From positions 1-64,000 of the forward strand of contig NZ_JODR01000022.1 of assembly GCF_000725885.1 (NCBI RefSeq): DNA of 64,000 nucleotides, read 5' to 3'. The notes below the pieces were generated by a model. That model saw nothing but the letters and a program-made list of their open reading frames with translations, was not told where the DNA came from and ran no database searches. Numbering within the stretch: the first letter of the stretch is position 1; each line of letters starts with the position of its first letter. Below are positions 59,109 through 64,000 of this stretch, piece after piece. The translations under genes were made by a program, and so were the position numbers. This stretch comes from Streptomyces albus subsp. albus. Its GTDB lineage: Bacteria > Actinomycetota > Actinomycetes > Streptomycetales > Streptomycetaceae.

Positions 59109-59761
59109 TCCGCCCCCCGACTCCGATCGGCCCGCCGGGACTGTACCCACTGCAGACGGCCTCTTGTGAGGGCCGGCCCGAGCCCGGGCCGCCCGGCTGC
59201 CGTTACTTGGCGGCGACGTACAGCCGTGCAACGATTACGGGTGCGTGATCCGACTGCAGTAGTCAAGCGGGGGCTGCCATCGTAGAAGAGAGCGCATACC
59301 AGCGGAAAATCATCGCCGGTGTCCGTAACGCCGTGCGGGTGTTGACAATCGGATCTCTGTTTCTGGTCGCTGTCGTGGTTGCGCGCCTTCTTTCCGGCGG
59401 TAAATCGGTGCAAGTGGCGCAGATCACGATTCCCCTCGACAGAGCGTGGTCAGTCCTCTGTGTCCTCGGAGGCTGAGGGGGCGGTGGCGCAACCGGAGGT
59501 GGGGGTGACGACGGTGGCGGTGGCAATGACGGTGAGGAGGGAGGCGGTGTGCTCTCGTCGTAATCCCCGGCCATGACAACCAATTTAGGTTCCCCCAGCC
59601 ACATCAGGAAGCGGGCTGCACCGTGGAGTGCACGCAGGCGAGGTGGAGCCGTCTCCCGGTGGCCCGTCGTCGTCCACTCCCGGAGCCCGCACAGCCCGGC
59701 GCCCGCCCCGGTCCTCGCAGTCCTCGCAGTCCCTTCGACACGCTGGAGGCAGTCGTGGCGC
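59109..59761. other. Stretch without an intact gene
   Basis: Apart from the interrupted membrane ORF at 59279-59563, this region between two broken genes holds nothing I can support. A - strand open frame (59263-59604) is Pro-rich only because it is antisense to the Gly repeat. Confidence 0.5.
59279..59563 (+). pseudogene. Small membrane ORF interrupted by an in-frame TGA
   Basis: A single open frame reads VEESAYQRKIIAGVRNAVRV, a membrane segment (LTIGSLFLVAVVVARLL), then DRAWSVLCVLGG and TGA (59474-59476). It continues in frame as an acidic Gly-rich tail (GGGGATGGGGDDGGGG) to TAA at 59561. No normal start precedes it in this frame. A GTG at 59241 in the adjacent frame (VRDPTAVVKRGLP) would join after a one-base insertion near 59279. 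It may be a decayed or mis-sequenced gene. The surrounding DNA is less GC-rich than the neighbours. Confidence 0.4.
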
Positions 59762-60302
59762 TCAGGTTCCCGTGACTGCCATCCAGATGATCCCTGTCAC
59801 TGTGATCACGATGCAAAGCAAGATCGCCACATCAGCCGGTGGGCAAAGAGTCCACGAAACCTGCGGAGTGGCCTCGGACTTACTTGCGGTGTCCCCGGAA
59901 GAGCGCCATCTCTCTATTGTTCGCTCAGCCTTGTCACTCGTTCCGAGGAAGTGATCTATCAGAGATCCTCCGAATGCGTAGCACTGGATTTCCTGCTCCT
60001 CGTCGATCCACACTCCGAGCGTCCCGCCTTCATTGACGGAGACATCCTTGATCGCTGATTTCGGAATTGTGTGAGTCCGCAAGGGGTTGACCACGAGGAG
60101 CGTTGTTTCCCGCAGTTCGACCCTGCAGCATGCGACTCTGACAATGACTCCCACGCTGGCAAGGTATACCCTGCCAGCCCGTCCGGAATCCGTTCACGGC
60201 GGTGACGTTCCATACGGCGGCGATCATGGCGATGCCGAGCCCTGGGACAACTATGCCAACGAAAACGGGCCACATTCGTCGGCGCAGTACGATCGATTCC
60301 AC
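59762..60302 (-). pseudogene. Frameshifted PH-domain-like membrane protein
   Basis: From GTG 60302 (GGGAG seven bases upstream) the frame encodes RRRMWPVFVGIVVPGLGIAM and IAAVWNVTAVNGFRTGWQGI, a membrane hairpin. It then shifts near 60163. The next frame gives VGVIVRVACCRVELRETTLL, VVNPLRTHTIPKSAIKDVSV and a C-terminal membrane helix (AILLCIVITVTGIIWMAV), stopping at 59762. The middle part resembles the PH (bPH2-type) domain of actinomycete membrane proteins. Removing one base would give about 179 residues. Alternatively the downstream part is translated alone from GTG 60154. Confidence 0.6.
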
Positions 60303-60437
60303 AGAGCGCTCCCATCTGCATTCCCCTTCCGCGGGGTGGGTGACGGAGTCGGTGCCGCACATCCTCCCCGTTCTTCGTGTCCTGCGCCCTCCCCGTCCGA
60401 CGCCCACATCCGCCTCGATCAGTTCGCCGGTCATTCT

Positions 60438-60485
60438 CACCGGCACCGGCACCGGCACCGGCACCGGTACCGGCACCGGCCCCGG
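60438..60485. repeat. (CACCGG)n hexanucleotide repeat
   Basis: Eight tandem hexamers: five CACCGG, one TACCGG, one CACCGG and one CCCCGG. A perfect run like this is prone to slippage. It lies in the gap upstream of the broken PH-like gene. Confidence 0.95.
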
Positions 60486-60690
60486 TGGCGAACACTGCGG
60501 GGCCTTGCCGGTTCCGGGCGCGAACGACTCGACCACGCGCACCAATGGGTCGGCAGGAGACGGCCCCGCCACCTCGGTGCCCCCTTCCTACGGCAGGCAA
60601 GTTCCAGCAGGGGAGCCGTACCGCGTCCGACGGTCCCGCGTGCGCGGTGGCGTCAAGGGGGTCCCTCCTGCGCCGGGATGGGGTACGTTT

Positions 60691-60704
60691 TGATCGATCA
60701 TTGC
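60691..60704. promoter_or_regulatory. GntR operator copy 1
   Basis: TGATCGATCATTGC, containing the perfect palindrome TGATCGATCA, 41 bases upstream of gntR. The identical 14-mer recurs at 62140-62153. Confidence 0.7.
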
Positions 60705-60744
60705 TCATGAGTTCTCCGCCTCCCCTCCGAGGAGAAGTCCCGTC

Positions 60745-61413
60745 ATGCCGAACCCCGCCCCGGCCGGACCACCGGACCCCGCACCCCGGCTGTCCCGCGC
60801 ACCCCTGCACCAGCAGATTCGCCAGTTCATCCTGGAAGGGCTGGTGACCGGGCGGTGGGGGCCCGGCGACCGGATCACCGAGCGAGGCGTGGCCCAGGAG
60901 CTGGGGGTGAGTCAGGCGCCGGTGCGCGAGGCCCTGCGGGTGCTGGAGACCATGGAACTGGTCGAGTGTGCCCCCAACCGAGGTGCTCGCGTACGGGAGC
61001 TGTCGCTCCGGCAGCTTCGCGACGTCTACCAGGTGAGGGCGGCTCTGGAGCGACGGGCGGCCGAGCTGGCCGCCGAGCGTCTCGCCGGGGACGTGAGCAG
61101 CCTTGAGGAACCCGTGCGGGCGATGGCCCGGGCCGCACGCGAGGGCGATGTGGACGGCCAGATCGAGCACGCCGTCGCCTTCCACCGCGCGATCGTCCAC
61201 GCCTGCGGGGTGCCCGCGCTGATCCGTCACTGGGAGTGGCTGGGCGTGGAGGCCTGGACCAGGCTGTCGCTGCGCCGGCTGCGCACGGGACTGCACGAGA
61301 ACGCGGAGGACCACGAGGCCATCACCGAGGCGGTGCGCCGGCGCGACCCCTACCTCGGACGCCTGATGGAACTGCACGTCACGGATTACGCGCGGCCCAC
61401 CACGGAACCCTAG
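60745..61413 (+). CDS. GntR family regulator (FCD subfamily)
   Basis: 222 residues. The HTH is at about 25-80 (HQQIRQFILEGLVTGRWGPG, GVAQELGVSQAPVREALRVL). The C-terminal FCD ligand domain has LRDVYQVRAALERRAAELAA, the metal-type His in AVAFHRAIVHACG and the final His of LHVTDYA. ATG 60745 follows GAGGAG. Organic acids are the usual ligands of FCD regulators. Two identical palindromes, before this gene and before aceE, suggest it controls the whole block. Confidence 0.9.
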   Translation: MPNPAPAGPPDPAPRLSRAPLHQQIRQFILEGLVTGRWGPGDRITERGVAQELGVSQAPVREALRVLETMELVECAPNRGARVRELSLRQLRDVYQVRAALERRAAELAAERLAGDVSSLEEPVRAMARAAREGDVDGQIEHAVAFHRAIVHACGVPALIRHWEWLGVEAWTRLSLRRLRTGLHENAEDHEAITEAVRRRDPYLGRLMELHVTDYARPTTEP

Positions 61414-61431
61414 GTCCACGACAGGAGTGAC

Positions 61432-62142
61432 ATGACCCGCACCGCCGACCCTCGCACCACCACCCCGCCCGGCACCATCACCGTCTTCAGCGACATCTGG
61501 TGCTCGTTCGCGCACGTGGGGGTGCACCGGCTGCACGAGACCAGGGAACGGCTCGGCCTGACGGAACGAGTCCGCTTCGACCACCGGGCCTTCCCGCTGG
61601 AGCTGTTCAACGACGGGCCGAGCCCCCGTACCGGCACCGATTCGGAAGTCGGCGGTGTCGCGCGCATCGAGCCCGGTGCGGGCTGGCAGATGTGGCGGGC
61701 ACCCGACTGGAAGTTCCCGTCCTCCTCGCTGCCCGCACTGGAGGCGGTGCAGGTCGCCAAGGAACAGGGGTTGGCGGCATCCGAAGCGCTCGACCGTGCG
61801 CTGCGCAAAGCGTTCTGGGGACAGAGTCGTTCGATCGGAGCCCGTTCCGTGGTGCTCGCGGTGGCGGCGGAGACGCCCGGAGTGGACGCGGACGCCATCG
61901 CCCGCGGGCTGGACGACGGGCGCGCCCGACGGCTGATCGCCGAGGACCACGCCTGCGCGGTCGAACACCAGGTCGTGTGCAGTCCACACCTGTTCCTGGC
62001 GGACGGGTCGGACTGGGCCAATCCGGGCGTCACGGCCCGCTGGCACGGGCCGTACGGCACGGGGTTTCCCGAGGTGACGGGGGACGACCCCGGCGTGTAC
62101 GAGGCCATCCTGCTGCGGGCCGCTGCTGCTGGGCAAGAATGA
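61432..62142 (+). CDS. DsbA-family (2-hydroxychromene-2-carboxylate isomerase-like) protein
   Basis: 236 residues with a thioredoxin/DsbA fold: ITVFSDIWCSFAHVGVHRL at the N-terminus, a helical insertion, and SPHLFLADG with the cis-Pro region. The active site WCSFA has only one Cys in place of CxxC, so a classical dithiol oxidase is unlikely. Glutathione-type isomerase or mycothiol-linked chemistry is possible. No signal peptide. ATG 61432 follows GACAGGAG, 18 bases after gntR; the two are probably co-transcribed. Its stop codon is part of the second operator. Confidence 0.85.
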   Translation: MTRTADPRTTTPPGTITVFSDIWCSFAHVGVHRLHETRERLGLTERVRFDHRAFPLELFNDGPSPRTGTDSEVGGVARIEPGAGWQMWRAPDWKFPSSSLPALEAVQVAKEQGLAASEALDRALRKAFWGQSRSIGARSVVLAVAAETPGVDADAIARGLDDGRARRLIAEDHACAVEHQVVCSPHLFLADGSDWANPGVTARWHGPYGTGFPEVTGDDPGVYEAILLRAAAAGQE

Positions 62143-62153
62143 TCGATCATTGC
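62138..62153. promoter_or_regulatory. GntR operator copy 2
   Basis: AATGATCGATCATT is a perfect 14-base palindrome (62138-62151) containing the stop codon of the DsbA-like gene. It includes the same TGATCGATCATTGC as upstream of gntR and lies 24 bases before the aceE -35 element. Confidence 0.7.
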
Positions 62154-62174
62154 GCAGTTACGGGCGGGTAGCCA

Positions 62175-62203
62175 TTGACGCGCTCCGTCTGCCTCCATAG
62201 ATT
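62175..62203 (+). promoter_or_regulatory. Promoter of the aceE-like gene
   Basis: TTGACG (62175-62180), a 17-base spacer and TAGATT (62198-62203), a good housekeeping-sigma promoter, in a locally AT-richer stretch. Confidence 0.75.
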
Positions 62204-62578
62204 CTGAATGGCGGAGAGGTAATTCCGTCGAGCGGAATCAGATCGGTCGGTGCTTCCGCGAGTGCGGACCGCGCGGCCCCTCACCGGGCACCGCGGCAGC
62301 AGCACCCGCCGGCACGCAGCCATCCGCGTCCGCATTCGCGTTCCCGGCGCCGTCCCGTCTCCCAACCACCCGCGCACCCCACTGCGGCCCCGACGCGCGC
62401 CGCACACACCACCCCAGCCACCGCACCACTCCGCTGCCTTTCAGCCCCTGCACACCGGCACCCCACAAGCCCTGGCACCGCCACGAACCGGCGCCCACGA
62501 ACCGGTGCCCACAAACCGGCACCGCCCGGACCGCCGCCGTCGGCGGACTGCCACGAACGAACGAAGGGTTGGATCCAC
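62204..62578 (+). other. Long 5' leader of the aceE-like gene
   Basis: About 370 bases from the predicted transcript start to GTG 62579. The last part (about 62450-62525) is built from degenerate ACCGGCACC-type repeats, including CACGAACCGG-type units about 14-15 bases apart. No leader peptide or known riboswitch was recognised. Confidence 0.5.
62222..62238. promoter_or_regulatory. Inverted repeat just downstream of the aceE promoter
   Basis: ATTCCG-TCGAG-CGGAAT, starting about 12 bases after the expected transcript start. It could be an operator or a small 5' hairpin. Confidence 0.45.
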
Positions 62579-64000
62579 GTGTCCCAGCTCGACCAGCTGC
62601 CCGAAAAGGACCCGGAGGAGCTCGCCGAGTGGCGCGACTCCCTGGACGGAGCGATCCGGTCGGTCGGCCCCGACCGGACCGGCTACCTGCTGCGCCGCCT
62701 GCTCGACCACGCCCGGCACTCCGGCGTCGACATGCCGCACCTCCTGGAGACCCCGTACGTCAACACCATCCCCACCGCCGAGGAACCGGAGCCGCCCGGA
62801 GACCCGGAGCTGGAGGCGCGCATCACGGCGTGGAACCGGTGGAACGCCGCGGCCATGGTCACGCGCGGCAACGAACGCGGCGGACTGGGCGGCCACATGG
62901 CCACCTACGCCTCCGCGGCGTGGCTCTACGAGGTCGGCTTCCAGCACTTCTTCAAGGGCAAGGAGGGCGCCGACCAAGGCTCCGGCGACCAGATCTACGT
63001 CCAGGGCCACGCCTCTCCCGGCATCTACGCCCGTGCCTTCCTGGAAGGGCGGCTCGACGAAGGGAGGCTCGACCGGTTCCGCAACGAGGCGCGGGGTGAC
63101 GGCCTGCCCTCCTATCCGCATCCGCGCCGCCTGCCGTGGCTGTGGGAGTTCCCCACCGTCTCCATGGGCCTGGGCCCGCTCTCCGCGATCTACCAGGCGC
63201 GGTTCAACCGCTATCTGACCGGGCAGCGCGTGGGACCCGCTGCTGGCGGCGGACACCGACGGCGCCCTGCTCAGGCGGCTCGGCGAGGTACCGGACGGCC
63301 AGTTCCAGACGTACGCGGCCCGCGACGGCGCCTACATCCGCGAGCACTTCTTCGGCACGGACCCGGCGCTGGGAGCGCTGGCGGCCTCCTACAGCGACGA
63401 GGAGCTGGCCCGCATCGTCGGAACCTCACGCGCCGGGCACGAACCCCGCAAGGTGTACGCCGCCTACCGTGCGGCCCTCGCCCACCGGGGCGCGCCCACC
63501 GTGATCCTCGTGCAGACCGTCAAGGGCTGGACCCTGGGTCCGGGCTTCGAGTCCCGTAACGCCAACCATCAGATGAAGAAGCTGACGGGCAAGCAGTTCC
63601 GCGCCATGCGTGATCTGCTGGAGCTGCCCATCCCCGACAGCCGGCTGGGTGACGACCTCGTCCCCTACGCCCACCCGGGGCCGGACTCCCCGGAGGTCCG
63701 CTACCTCAAGGAGCGCCGCGCGGCCCTGGGCGGACCCGCACCCGCGCGCCGCGTCGTTCCCAAACCGGTGCCGCAGCCGGGACCCAAGGCCTTCGACGCG
63801 CTGAAGAAGGGTTCGGGTTCGCAGGAGATCGCCACCACCATGGCGTTCGTCCGCCTGGTCAAGGACCTGATGCGGGAGAAGGAGACCGGCAAACGCTGGG
63901 TGCCCGTCGTCCCCGACGAAGCCCGCACCTTCGGGATGGAGTCGCTCTTCCCCTCCGCCGGCATCTACTCGCCCGTCGGCCAGAACTACGATCCGGTCGA
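62579..64000 (+). pseudogene. aceE: Pyruvate dehydrogenase E1 (homodimeric AceE type), internally deleted and frameshifted; runs off the window
   Basis: GTG 62579 begins [20 protein letters not shown], and the frame follows AceE through [18 protein letters not shown] and [14 protein letters not shown] (to about residue 217). The next codons jump, in another frame from 63231, to [13 protein letters not shown], then continue as AceE ([57 protein letters not shown]) to the window end. About 80 residues present in normal AceE are missing. They include the ThDP-binding GDGEMDEP...NCNLQ segment. As written it cannot make active E1. Confidence 0.85.

Larger units (their letters stand above)
60303..60744. 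other. Intergenic region between PH-like pseudogene and gntR
   Basis: About 440 bases. It contains the hexanucleotide repeat and the gntR-proximal palindrome. Open frames here are compositional and show no domain. Confidence 0.5.

Noticed and set aside
59474..59476. TGA as a selenocysteine codon
   Set aside because: No SECIS-like hairpin is evident, the context is not a redox motif, and no sel genes are in the window. Mutation or readthrough is simpler.
60438..60485. Short repeat as a CRISPR-like array
   Set aside because: Units are six bases with no spacers and there are no cas genes.
59959..62136. 725-codon open frame on the - strand across gntR and the DsbA-like gene
   Set aside because: It is the complement of two genes with clear domains, and its own translation has no recognisable motif.

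Overview
The window is very GC-rich, with dense, often overlapping genes, many GTG/TTG starts and actinomycete regulator families (MarR, LysR, TetR, HxlR, AraC, GntR/FCD, an ECF42-type sigma factor). It looks like Streptomyces or a close relative, probably accessory rather than core chromosome. No tRNA, rRNA, CRISPR array, IS element or prophage gene was recognised.

Region 1 (36-10600, + strand) is an eleven-gene catabolic operon. It encodes an aldehyde dehydrogenase, a type I extradiol dioxygenase-like VOC protein, an aspartate-dehydrogenase-like enzyme, an alpha/beta hydrolase, a cupin, two SDRs, a ThDP-dependent lyase, an FMN/NAD/[2Fe-2S] reductase, a 72-residue HTH-like protein and a Rieske oxygenase. 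The reductase and Rieske protein form an oxygenase system; the other enzymes suit dehydrogenation, ring opening, C-C hydrolysis and aldehyde oxidation. The substrate is not identifiable. A convergent marR gene follows a perfect 15-bp stem terminator.

Region 2 (11293-26942) is a patchwork of small units: an SGNH lipoprotein plus acyltransferase-3 pair; a response regulator, sensor kinase and GerMN-like lipoprotein operon; a cyanate operon (divergent LysR, carbonic anhydrase, cyanase) followed by two cytidine-deaminase-fold proteins; divergent TetR/MFS with three copies of one palindromic operator; a YCII/DGPF protein plus ECF42 sigma factor with a candidate autoregulated promoter; divergent HxlR/MFS; and a PAP2 phosphatase.

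Region 3 (26950-54924, - strand) is a 21-gene polysaccharide operon, mostly coupled by 1-4 base overlaps. It has an initiating glycosylphosphotransferase, flippase, polymerase, two Wzz-like proteins with degenerate kinase-like tails, and three glycosyltransferases. It also has a GDP-mannose-dehydrogenase-like enzyme, an AsnB-type amidotransferase, a CDP-sugar module (cytidylyltransferase, C-methyltransferase, epimerases, PIG-L deacetylase, DUF4910 protein, aminotransferase) and a pyruvyltransferase. A beta-helix lipoprotein and a heparinase II/III-type lyase probably modify or cut the polymer. The product is predicted to be an uronate-containing, branched-sugar, pyruvylated exopolysaccharide. 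Its leader carries two hairpins, one masking the first gene's ribosome binding site.

Region 4 (54925-64000) holds a P-loop kinase-like gene, an AraC/VOC pair, a GNAT and then a run of broken frames: a frameshifted membrane protein, a membrane ORF with an in-frame TGA, a frameshifted PH-like protein and an aceE copy lacking its ThDP-binding motif. Among these lies an intact GntR/FCD plus DsbA-like pair bracketed by two copies of TGATCGATCATTGC.
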